Shown in pieces: positions 50,574 through 61,286 of a stretch of 64,000 nt of DNA (the stretch's first letter is position 1; every line of letters starts with the position of its first letter). The notes beneath the pieces are model-generated. The model was not told the DNA's origin. It searched no databases and saw only the letters and a list, made by a program, of their open reading frames with translations. A program made the translations under genes and the position numbers. The stretch lies in assembly GCF_022539665.2 (NCBI RefSeq), contig NC_081332.1:248001-312000 (forward strand), given 5' to 3'. This stretch comes from Daphnia carinata. Its lineage: Eukaryota; Arthropoda; Branchiopoda; Diplostraca; Daphniidae.

Positions 50574-50863
50574 CCTACACCAGCTGTCCAGTTTTGTCCA
50601 GCTTTACTGATCGTCAGCTGTGTTTCCGTCTGCAAGTGTTCAGTCTGTCCAGTTACTGGCCCGTCAGCTGTACCCCTACACCAGCTGTCCAGTTTGCCCA
50701 GCCTTACTGGCCCGTCAGCTGTGTCTTCCGTTATCAGATGTCCAGCCTGTCCAGCCCTACTGCCCAGTCAGCTGTCCAGCCTGCCCGACCTTGCTGGACC
50801 GCCATCTGGATCTTCCGTCATTGCCCGTCTAACCTCTCCAGCATTCCGTCGTCCGTCAACTGA

Positions 50864-51340
50864 TCGTCCGGCCGGCCGGCAACCAGCAACATTCCGCGCA
50901 AGTTCAACAGTGCCAAGCGGAAGAAGGCGGACAAGTTACTGCGTAGCAAGAAAAGGATTGCTCAAGCCCTTCATCGCTTCCAGGTCCAGCAAGCGACTGC
51001 TTCCAACATTTCTACAGTTACTGCTGCTAGTACTTCTGAAGAACAAATTAGTGAATCGCGACCACATCTAGCTGACTTTGTGCCGCCATAGAATCCTAGA
51101 CAGGTCTTTTTTCACCCGTACGACCCGTGGCCCGTTTCACCCGTTGTTGACCCACCTACACCTCCGGCACAATCGGAATCCGAAGAGGACGATTTTATTC
51201 CGAGCCTCTCCGATTGTGAAGTCATAAGCGAAGTTGGACCCTCTTCAGAGGACGAAGCACATCGACCTGAACCGGTACCATCGTCGCCACGCCCCAGATT
51301 AGTTCGGATAAGAAACACCAAGACTGACGAAACGCGCTAG
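50864..51340 (+). pseudogene. BEL leader ORF, unknown, with one stop codon
   Basis: A 158-codon frame broken only by TAG at 51089-51091. The first part is basic (KFNSAKRKKADKLLRSKKRI), the second acidic and Pro/Ser-rich (SESEEDDFIPSLSDCEVIS). No ATG near its start. It lies between the leader repeats and gag. It may be an upstream gag segment, an exon of an accessory protein or chance; codon content favours real coding. Confidence 0.45.
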
Positions 51341-51515
51341 ATCGGCCTTAGTCAACTTTTCCGCCCGGGTCCGCAAGATCGAATCGTCCGTCGTCGTCTG
51401 AATTAATTGATTCTGTGATCTAGTTTGTCATCTCCTTTGTAGGATGTCAACTCGACTCCGCCCCTCGTTGGTATCTGTTGTTTTGGTTCTTTCCGTCCGG
51501 TAAATACACTGCATC

Positions 51516-53725
51516 ATGGCTCAAGCTATCGTACCTACTCTCAGTTCCATCGATGAAGAAAAAGAAGCATTGTCAGACGTGGAAACCATTGTTGATCCTA
51601 CCCGCCTCAAGAGGCTAAGGACTAATGGAAAGTTGGCTCATACTAAAGCGGATAAGAAGCTCTCGCAATCTATAAGAGTCGGTGAAGATCGTGACACTGT
51701 ACGAGCACTCCGCGCTAATTACGTTCCTGAGTTCGACAGCATAGAGAAGTGCCACGATCGATATGTCCAGTACAACACTCCCAATTGTAGCGCAGATGAA
51801 CTAGAGGGCGAGAGACAGTGGATACAAGCTGTTATCTATGACCACCAATCAACCTTGGCAGATTGTGTCGATTATGTAGCATGGACGAAGCCAAAATCGA
51901 GCTCTTCCGTACATTCAAGATCATCTTCACGACATTCCATTGTTTCGTCCCGACAAGCTAAAATTCACAAAGCTGAGCAAAGGGAGAAGGAAGCCGAACT
52001 GATGCTTCAACAAACCCTGGAAGAGACAACGCGTAGAGAAGAAGAGGATGCGAGATTAAGAGAGCTCGACGAATATAAGCGTCGCGTTGAGAGCGAAAGG
52101 AAACAGCGAGAGCTTCGAAACGAGATGGAACGACAACGATTAAGCGGTGCCATTATGCGACGACAATAGGCCGAACTTACCGCAGCTGAGCAGCCTGGGG
52201 CAACACGAGCTTTTTCCGTTACGAGCAATATGTCCAGGATAAGTGGTTGGTAGTTACGTTCAGCTACCACAGCCGCAGGTTTACCGAATATTGCTACGAC
52301 CTCCGCCGCTACTCAAGCCCCTACAGTGATCACACCGTTAGTAGGATCCACGTCTAGGATACCTACACCGACGAGACTCTTTGCCCAATCGATGGCGACT
52401 ACACCGCCCACACCATCAGTAGGGTTCTTGGGAAGAGTACGCAATCTCGCTAATAAAGTCTTCACGCCCGGCAGCTCTTTATCACGCTCGACGTCTATGC
52501 CACACATCCCTACGATTCCTGTTCAACCTCCGACCACGCTTCCACCTGGGAACGTTACCACCGATTTCTCTCGGAGACACTAACCAACCGAGTTCCTTGA
52601 GTTCAGCGCTTCCGAATAGCACAAACTTTGGGCCGGTCAACCTAGGTCCGTCGCACGGTCCGGGTTTGTCCGCGCGAGTTTCACCGTAACTACGCTCCCG
52701 AGTGGCTCCGGTTCGTCACACGGGCCAGCCACAACTACCACTACATATAGTTTGCCGTTATTCACGCCATCGATAAACTTCGAACAACAAGCAGCGTCGA
52801 CTTCATTTCCAGGCTACCAAGGAACACCCGCTCATCCGCCAACAGCGCAACATCCGCCTACCGTTTACACACCGGACGCTTGGATTCGTGCTCTTAACAC
52901 TCCGCCTGCCGTCACGAATCGCCCTGGTATCAAACCACCCCGGATGAAAGCGCCTACCTTCGATGGAGATCCCGGCAACTGGCCGATGTTCATACAGATA
53001 TTCAAGGTTTTTCTCCACGATGCCGTGAGTTCTGAGGCAGAACGCATCGCACATCTGTATGACACGCTAACACCGACCATTAGGAAGGACATCGGAGGAG
53101 CTCTTCTCAACCCGGGGCTTTACCAACATGCGCTAAACGAACTTCAACGGACATACGGAAACCCGCAAATTGTCTCCAAACCTGCACCTCATCTCTTCTC
53201 AAGCTGCGGCCGTTTAGAGACAACGACTTCAGTGCACCACGAGCTTTCTCAGCCGACCTTCACTCCGTGGTAGCAACTCTAAAATTAGGAGGATACGGAA
53301 TGGAGCTGTACAGTCACACTACGCTTTCACAATTAATCTCCAAACTTCCTCCAGCATTGAAGAGTCGATGGGGCGAGAAGAGTTGGGCAATGTAGCCCAC
53401 TCTCGCATCTAATGAAGACTTAGATCAATGGCTCAACGGAGTTGCAATGGCTGAACAATCTATCCGAGCGAGTTCGAACGAAACTCCTCATAGACAGCAC
53501 ATTAAACCATCGGAGGAGAACCATCGTACTCCACATAAACCGAACGTATTCAACACCACGTCCGTAACCCTCCCGAAACCGAACAACGACGAAGCAGCCT
53601 CTAGATGTCCGGTGTGCAACAGCAACCATCCACACCGCCTAAAGGACTGCAGAATAATTAGAGACATTCACATGGAGAAAATAGCGCAAATTGTAAGGAA
53701 GCCAACTTGTACCTTCGTTGCTTAG
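51516..53725 (+). pseudogene. gag: BEL/Pao Gag, broken
   Basis: 51516-52169 is the N-terminal BEL Gag, with a coiled coil (REKEAELMLQQTLEETTRRE). The same frame continues after stops near 52170, 52251 and 52583. 52752-53170 is a DUF1759-like capsid region (APTFDGDPGNWPMFIQIFK, NPGLYQHALNELQRTYGNPQ). A frameshift near 53170 and a stop near 53395 precede a frame ending in a zinc-knuckle-like CPVCNSNHPHRLKDC at about 53607-53651. Confidence 0.85.
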
Positions 53726-56700
53726 GCAGCGACCACCTTAGCAGAGCGTGCACCCGTACCGAACGTTGCTCGAAGTCCGACTGCGATGGAATCCATCACC
53801 CACTTCTGCACGGCGCTCCACGGCTCTACCCTCAAAGAACGAATCAAGGATCAACGACTACGGAATTCTGCGGTTCCGTCGCAACCAAATCGGCAGATAG
53901 CCGCACTCTACTACCGATTGTTCCTGTCATCCTAAAGGTCAACGGCAACGAGTATCCACTCTATGCGCTCCCTGACCCGGGAAGCGAAATATCCGTGATA
54001 AAGGGGAAGACTGCGGCTCTCATCAATCTACGAGACAAAGTCGAACGAATTGCAACGAGGACCTCGGCAAGGTTTATGGGTCGGTCATCAATACCTATGT
54101 CAGCTTGAAACACGCGCGCAAGCTGTCCCGAGAGGAGATCAATGCCGGACCCCTCGGTCGAACGTAGTATTGCCCTCATCATCCTGTCTTCAACCCGAAC
54201 AAGCCAGGAAAGTGTAGAGTTGTGTTTGATTTATCGGCGAAACCCAATGGAACATGTTTAAAACGACGCCCTTCTAAAGGGACCTGACCTCATGACAAAC
54301 CTGATCGGCGTGCTCCTCCGTTTCCGCCAACACGCTGTCCCACTCGTTGGCGACATCGAAAAGATGTTCCACCAGGTACGAGTAAGATCTACCGATGGGC
54401 CGGCCTTCCGTTTCATTTGGCGTGAACCGGGTAGCGCAAACACCCAGCAACAAGTTGTGAAGGACAGCGAAGATCCTAGCCCTTGCTACGTCAAATTTCA
54501 CGACACTTTTACGTAGACAACTGGCTAACGTCGTTCCCTTCCACAAGCAAGGCCATTTCGATTGCCCATCAACTGACTAGGGCGTTGAGGGCTGGTGGTT
54601 TTCCGTTAACCCAATGGGCCACTTCAAACGACACTGTACGGCAGGCAATTCCCGGCTAGCGAAAGGAAGGAGCCTCTGTCAACATGGATTTAGATGACGA
54701 CCCTATTGAACGAACCCTTGGGTTAGTTTGGGATTTTCGACGTGACGTCTTTGTGCTTGGTTGCAGAACCAGGAGGAAGAACTAAAAGGGATCTGCTGAA
54801 ATCCATCTTCAGCATCGTCGACCCCCTCGGCTTCCTGGCCCCTGTAGTCTTCCAAGCAAAGGTTCTCATGCAGGACATTTGGTGCCGTAAATTCGATTAG
54901 GATGACGAACTAACTCAAGATCTTATCGACCGTTGGATCCGCTGGACCGAAACATTGCCGTCACTCTCCAAACTCGTTCTCGAACGATGCATTTCTCCAC
55001 CGCGAAACGATTTTACAGCAATTCGAGCTACACATTTTTGGAGATGCGTCTGAATTAGGCTTCGCCGCCGTCGCATACGTTCGTTTCTTATTCAATGACC
55101 ACCCGGCCAGCGTCAAGTTCATCATCTCGAAGGCCAGAGTCGCCCCTTTGAAATTTCTGACGATTCCCCGCCTGGAACTCAACGCCGCTGTTCTAGCCGC
55201 ACGTCTCGGCACGCAAGTGTCCGTTGAACACGACCTCGCCTACGACCAGATCTCTTACTAGACCGACTCGACAACCGTCCTCAGCTGGATTAACTCCCGG
55301 AATTGTCGATTTAATCACTACGTCGGTAACCGGATCGGTGAGATATTTGAGACCACGACTCCCGATCAGTGGAATTACGTTCAAAGCGCGAACAATCCCC
55401 GCAGATGACGCCAGTCGCGGTCTAGATGCTTCCGAATTCACAATCGATCATCGATGGTTCTCTGGACCGCCCTCCCTTCGAGGATTAGACAACTGGTCCG
55501 AGCTTCAATCCCTTCCAGTAGTTGACGAAAGTTACCCGGAGTTCCGAGAGACGACGTGGGTTGGGGTAGTCCAGCGGGAAGTCGATGAAATTGACCAAAT
55601 TATCGAAAGGAAATCGAGACCGCAGATCATCTATAACACCGTCGCCTACCTCTTTCGTTTTATATGGAACGCGCGTCAGAGGGAACACAATCAACGAAGA
55701 ACGAATGGACTCTCTGCCGATGAGGTGCAAATGGGAAAATCTTTCATCCTCCAGCGGACAAAAGCGAACGTCTATCAGCCAGAGATGAACTATTTACGGG
55801 CCGGCCGCCCAATCGAAAAAGACTCAAAGCTGATTAAGTTGGCTCCATTTCTCGACCATCGAGGCTTCATGTGTCTCGGTTGCGAACCGACAAAGCGCCC
55901 CTACCAATCGATAGACGCCACTCAATCATTCTTCCCCGCTCTGAAAGGATGACACAGCTCATCCTTTGCAAGTAACACCGCGATCGGGGTCATCTTTCGG
56001 CCAGTGAGCTTCATCATGAGCCGCGTCGTCAGTTTTGGATTCCTAAAGGTCTCATCACGGCTCAACGAGTTCGCAATCTTTGCTACCTCTGCAGGAAACG
56101 AAGCACAAAGGGGACCACACCGATCATGGCTGCTCTTCCCGTTTGAAGGTTGGGTATCCCGCATTTACCCACACAGGAGTGGACTATTTCGGGCCTATCA
56201 ACGTTACTATTTTCCACCGAACGATTAAACGTTGGGGTTGCTTGTTTACATGCCTAACGTCAAGGTGTGTGCACCTCGAAATGGCGTACTCAATGGATAC
56301 CAGTTCATTTATTTCCGCTCTCGATCGCTTCCAAAATCGTCGAGGTGTACTCGCGTCCTATCATAGCGATAATGGGGCAAACTTCGTTGTTGCGCAAAGG
56401 GAATTGACCGAATGTCTCCAGAACTTGAACCAGGACGCCATCCTTCAACATCTAAACCGGCAACCGTCCAAATGGATGTTTAATCCGCCAGCTGCTCCCC
56501 ATTTCGGAGGTGTCTGGGAGCGAATGGTAAGGGCCGCCAAGATCACGTTACCAGCCGTTCTAGGAAACCAGGGCCTAACCGATGAAATCTTACTGACCGC
56601 CTTCACTTTAATTGAGAACATCCTTAACAGCCGCAAGCTTACTCCGATAAGCGACGACCCGAACGCTCCAGAATGTCTCACTTCTAACCATCTATTGCTT

Positions 56701-56950
56701 GGCCGCGCAACTCCTAATCTACCGCCCGACGTCTTTACCGAGGATGATTTAACCGCCAAGCAGAGGTGGCGCATCGCACAAGCAGTCGCAGACCAGTTCT
56801 GGCATTGCTGGATGAAAGAGGTACGTAAGCCTCACTGAACGAGAGAAATGGTACCAAGAGCATCCTAACCTCCAGGTCGGAGATATTGTCGTCATCAATG
56901 ATCCAGCCGGAGGAAGAGAATCGGTAACGAAGGGCGGAGCTTAGGGGTTC
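53707..56950 (+). pseudogene. pol: BEL/Pao Pol, broken
   Basis: Second knuckle region, then a protease with DPGSE in place of DTGS (near 53971). RT fragments follow: DIEKMFHQVRV near 54350 and the active-site motif YVDN (54510-54521), a form found in BEL RTs. Next come DPLGFLAPV (54816 onward), RNase H-like sequence with stops near 55260, and integrase: CYLCRK, DYFGPI near 56180, DNGANF near 56377 and GGVWERM near 56508. A tail GDIVVINDPAGG (DUF5641-like) ends near 56950. At least five frame changes or stops lie between these blocks, so no long protein can be made. Confidence 0.88.
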
Positions 56951-57388
56951 CGACTTCACTCGACCTCAGTCTCGACCACGCTAGCAAGTGAACAACATCT
57001 CAAACTCGTTTCGTCCCGTATTTCCGTCCTTAAATTGAACTTCGCACAAGCTCAACGTGTTCTTCCTTTGGCAAAGGTTTTGTGTCGCGTCTTCCCGAAA
57101 GTTTGTGTTGTTTCGCGACTACTTGCAGTGCTGTGTTTCTGACGACGCCCTAACTTTAACCTTTCTTTTCTTACACGAGACGCGTGGCTTGGCAGCCATT
57201 GCGTGTGGTTCTCGTGCAGATCCCCCCCCCCCCCCTTTTCGTGTGTATCTCCTTTCGCAACGTTCGGTGACAGGCAACCAACGGGCTTGTATCCGAATAC
57301 ATCGGCTACCCCGTGTTAAATCTCAACTTTTTTTTTTGACTAATCATTTTTCTTTTCTCTTCCTCGTACAACCGCGTGGAGAGGCAAC
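56951..57388 (+). other. BEL 3' noncoding region
   Basis: Pyrimidine-rich sequence with a C-run near 57222-57234 and a T-run near 57330. It should contain a 3' LTR, but no matching 5' copy was found. Confidence 0.5.
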
Positions 57389-57770
57389 ACTCTGACTCTG
57401 ACAATCTGAGTTCAAATCTCAGTAGGACCTGACACAGTGAAACCAACGACAAACATTTTTCAACACTACCCTTTTCGTAGAAGCCACTCTTGTGAAAAAT
57501 CGGTTAACTTGTGTTACTCTGAGTGCAATTTCCTTTAAGACGATTATATCCCAGTGGTCGGGCGGATCAATTTGGATTTGGTTTATATTTGAATTAAAAT
57601 TTAGAACGATGCGATCGAACACTGCCCTTGCAGTGCGAGTTGAATCTAAATATTTTAACAAATATATTACGCAGAAACTGCCAGTAGGTGGTCCTAGTGA
57701 GGTTCGAACTCAGAACCCTTATTATTGATTATGAGACTGACGCGCTGCCTACCGCGCTTCTTCTATGACG
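57389..57770. repeat. Remnant tRNA unit (partial Gln, shortened spacer, broken Met)
   Basis: Gln 3' half at 57389-57430 with T-loop TTCAAAT. The spacer lacks about 285 bp after CACTCTTGTG. A minus-strand Met-like gene at about 57679-57765 still has the CAT loop (ATTATGAGACT on the plus strand) but inserted and substituted stems. This is the outermost array relic in the window. Confidence 0.85.
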
Positions 57771-58645
57771 TTGAGACTGGTTTTTAATTTGTTTTGTATT
57801 TATTTGCGTAGTCATTACTTAAAATATGTTTGGGGTATGGCAATGTTGGCACTGTTGACTGCCATTCTGGTATCGTAGCTCAATTTTGGAAATCCTGATT
57901 AGAAAAACGAAGAAATTGAATATATCAGCTATATTAAAAGATTAGCTAGAATTTTTTCATAAATATGTTTGTTAGTGTGTTAAAGTTAAAAACTAAAAAG
58001 CGTCAAACGAAATTTGAACAACGTTCATCTTTCTGGGTAGAAGTCGGGAGGAAGTCTAAGCAAACGGAATTAAAAGCGGTGTTGCGTCACTTTTTGGAGA
58101 GTATTCCTGAGAACGGGGTTGTTTTAAGTTATTTCTAACAATGTTTTACATTAGTTTTTTTCCCACACGCCTGTGTAAAACGGCGACGCAAAATTTGCGG
58201 AGGCTTGCTCTTATCTCAAAGGTTATGTGGAAGCTTCCCAGGAGGTCCATCACTGGTTTACGAAATAAATCAAAAGAGCCAAAAGCTAGATCAACGTGAC
58301 TAATATTATGATGAACCACGGACTTGTTTTATCTTTACCATCGATCTTTTGACGATAGGACCAAGACCTAATTCTAATTGTTTTGATCATTGGCTTTCAA
58401 TGTCAGTGAAAATAAAGATTTTTTTATTTTTATGTTTTGGCAATAGCTGGAAGTTGGGCCTCAAGTTTTAGACGTCGTTCACTTCAGGAGACATCTGTTT
58501 TCATAGCTAAATAAGGACGATGTTGTTTTAATAAATTCAGTTTAAAAAATCATATTCGTTATTCCATTCATTCATTGAGATACATTCAAATATAATTACA
58601 TTTTTTTTTCACTTGATTCTTTCCGGTTAATCGAACTCGATAATT
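57771..58645. other. Intergenic stretch with one small candidate ORF
   Basis: AT-rich. An ATG frame at 57965-58138 encodes 57 residues (TKKRQTKFEQRSSFWVEVGR in the middle), and an open stretch follows near 58180-58300 (NLRRLALISKVMWKLPRR). They may be exons of an unknown gene or chance. Confidence 0.3.
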
Positions 58646-61286
58646 TTATGCAGTAGGAATTCCAGCAGAATCACAATCATTCCTGAAATCCTGCTTCTCA
58701 TAGTCCTCCGTGGCATTTGCTTGTTCTTCACTCGTCTGTCCTACTTCACAATCACTATCATCCATTTCAGCGGTGATGAATCTAAGAAACAATAATAGTC
58801 GTACAATTATTTTTCAACCACTTAAAAAATGTTCATTTGTGCAAATTGTAAAGCTTATGCGTAACGTGCGTTTGGATTCCTATAACAAAGTTATATTTTT
58901 TTTATTTATTTCGTTTATTTTATTTTTCGTGTGATGTAATTTGTACTTTAAATGTATGTAATTTGTGTAATTTTTTTTTACTTTATTCATTTTCAATCTT
59001 GACAGTTCGCATCTCCTTGTTACATCGTATGCCTTGGAACAACCCTGCCACTAAACCTGACCTTATTCTTTTCAGCTTATTCAAATTTGATCTCAGAAAG
59101 AAAAGAAAAACATAAGAAAACTGTATGCAGAGAAGTTCGCAGTGACCCATTTTTACTTTTTTGAATCACACAACTAATATTGCAGTTAGAAACCAAACAG
59201 TAGCCCGAGTTATATTCCCCCCAACTCAGGGGTTTGTTCTTATTCCTGTTATTGAGCCAACCGTTTGTTGATTTTCGATTGATCTGTACTTTTCTTAATG
59301 GAATAAATTTTAACCTGATTTGCAAATTTCAAACTTCGGATAAATTAAGGTGTTTAACATGGAAGCCAACTCAAAATTTCCAAATGTAACCATAAAATAG
59401 CGAAAAATGATTATTCTAGATTCCAATTTCCGAATTCAAATTTTGAGCAGGCAATATCGAATAAAACCATACATTTTACTGCAATAAAAAGAGTTTAACA
59501 GGCAAACGCACACTGAGAATTGTTCTCCAGACATGGAAGCACGCAAGCCAAATAACTATTCCATATATTTTAAAGCAAGGCTGAAATTCAAATTTGCTTT
59601 TCCCATTTCCGCGTACAGGCGGCAAATCGGTTCTGGAAATGGGAGAGGCAAAACAGCGAATATTACACTAGTGGTGGGCGCTATAGAATCATAATTCCAC
59701 ATTGGAGTGTACAGACGGATGGAATTCATACATATGATTCGTGTTCTTTTTAAACCTACATTAACAACGCTTATCTGAGGCTAAGTTTAAAAAAACAATA
59801 TAAAACGTAAGGGATAACGAACCTAAAAGTTCGCGATAAAAGTTTGTCCCAAATGCACATCTTAAACACGATGAATTCCAAAAATTTCCGAATACTCAAA
59901 AGATTATTAAGCCAATTGGAGGAAACAATTTTTGATGTTATTAGACAGCTTTAGCAAAACTTGTCGATACGAAAACGGAAAAACTTTTTCAGTATATTTG
60001 TTTTGGATGATGTGTTCTTCAACTAATTTGGCCCACACTAGCGATTTGGACGAACGCACTAGTTACCAATGAGCCATCGGGAGGTAGGTTTCATATTAAG
60101 TTACGAACAGCATCCGCAAATTACAATCGTTTAAGAGTGCTTGGCCATCGCTTTTATCATCGTTCTTTTAGTGTGCTTTGACTGTTACTGGGTCCTAACT
60201 CTTTTGGCAGCTCGAGGCAAAACATTTGTTTCAAATGTTACGTGATACAGTTTGTCGTTTATGGTAGTAAACAACGCACAAGAAAAGAATCGTGAAGAGA
60301 AAAGCGCTGAAAAAAAAATTAGATCCAAAACGGTAGTCTACCTATCTTGTGCTATGGCGACAGATTTATCACTTTTTTGAAGCAAGTAATGCTCTTTACA
60401 ACAATACATATTCGTATTGAATAAAAGGTAACTATAGCTTCGGTCAAGAGGGTGATTGCATTTAAGCTATGTAATGGCTCATGGTTTCTCCTTGTATAAT
60501 CTACGTTGAACAGAAATGTATTTTACCTGTAAGGCTTTTTGTCCCCTCTCATGTCGCAAATCACGTTTGTAAGAGCCATTATATAATTTTTGGCTAAGGT
60601 TAATGTCTCGATCTTCGACAGCTTTCTTTCCACTTGGATGTGAGGAATCACAGTTCTTAACTCCTGTGCAGAAGGGAAACATCAGCAAACTTCATTGCGT
60701 ACCACTTGATCACAGTATAGCTTTAGTAGTAGCAAATACCTCAAACGCAGCATTCAGGCCATGCATTCGTAGACGCTCCCTTTCATTACTTTCCAGCCGC
60801 CGAAGATTTCGCTCCCTTGCTGTAGCCCCTTGTCGTTTCCTTTTGGACTCAACCGTTGAGCCTATATTACCAGTACTGATGTCATGCTTAGACGTTGGTA
60901 TTTGGCTTTGAGGTTGGTCAAGTTTACTTGGAATATTCGTCAACTTCTCAAACACAGCGGCTTCTAGGAAAAATGGAATTTCACGAGTTTAGATGCCACA
61001 CGGTGAAATTGTGGCTTGGATTATCATCTGGCCGTAAACAAAGCAACATTTTTAACAATATGGATGATTTAGTAGAAATTCTGAGTCACGATGACTGATA
61101 GGACATCTTACACTAATTACTCACATGCAACAAAGTGATAAACTTACTTCTTCCTTTCAGAGAGTCGTCCCTCGCTGCTGTGTTTGTCTCACTCTCCGAG
61201 TCCATTAACTCATCGTCGTCTGAGGTAGACTGACTTGATTCCCCGTCAAAAGCATTGAGGTAATTGTTTTTTCTCGCTTTCATCAT
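58646..61286 (-). CDS. dimm: bHLH transcription factor of the Dimmed/MIST1 (BHLHA15) type, four exons
   Basis: Coding exons on the minus strand: 61286-61148 (139 nt), 60963-60740 (224), 60663-60527 (137) and 58781-58646 (136). All introns are GT-AG (184, 76 and 1,745 bp). The phases fit, giving 636 nt including the stop, 211 residues. The start ATG sits directly after an acceptor (TTTCCACAG), so a 5' untranslated exon lies upstream. An acidic N-terminal segment leads to the bHLH at about residues 95-160: basic part [17 protein letters not shown] and helix 2 [15 protein letters not shown], which are diagnostic of the MIST1/Dimmed family. A short acidic C-terminus follows. In insects Dimmed promotes the neurosecretory cell state and MIST1 does the same in secretory cells; nuclear DNA binding at E-boxes is expected. 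The length is close to vertebrate MIST1 and shorter than fly Dimmed. The gene appears intact. Confidence 0.88.

Larger units (their letters stand above)
50574..57388 (+). mobile_element. Degenerate BEL/Pao LTR retrotransposon
   Basis: 6.8 kb with the BEL/Pao order and families: N-terminal Gag, Gag (DUF1759-like), zinc knuckles, Pao protease, RT, RNase H, integrase and DUF5641-like tail. Many stops and frameshifts. No LTR pair could be matched by eye. It interrupts a decayed tRNA unit, with no matching flanks. The leader holds a 101-bp direct repeat (CTACACCAGCTGTCCAGTTT at 50575 and 50676). Confidence 0.88.

Noticed and set aside
50574..57388. LTR pair of the BEL element
   Set aside because: No stretch near 56950-57388 matches the leader near 50574-51500 by eye. 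Alignment software could still find a diverged pair.
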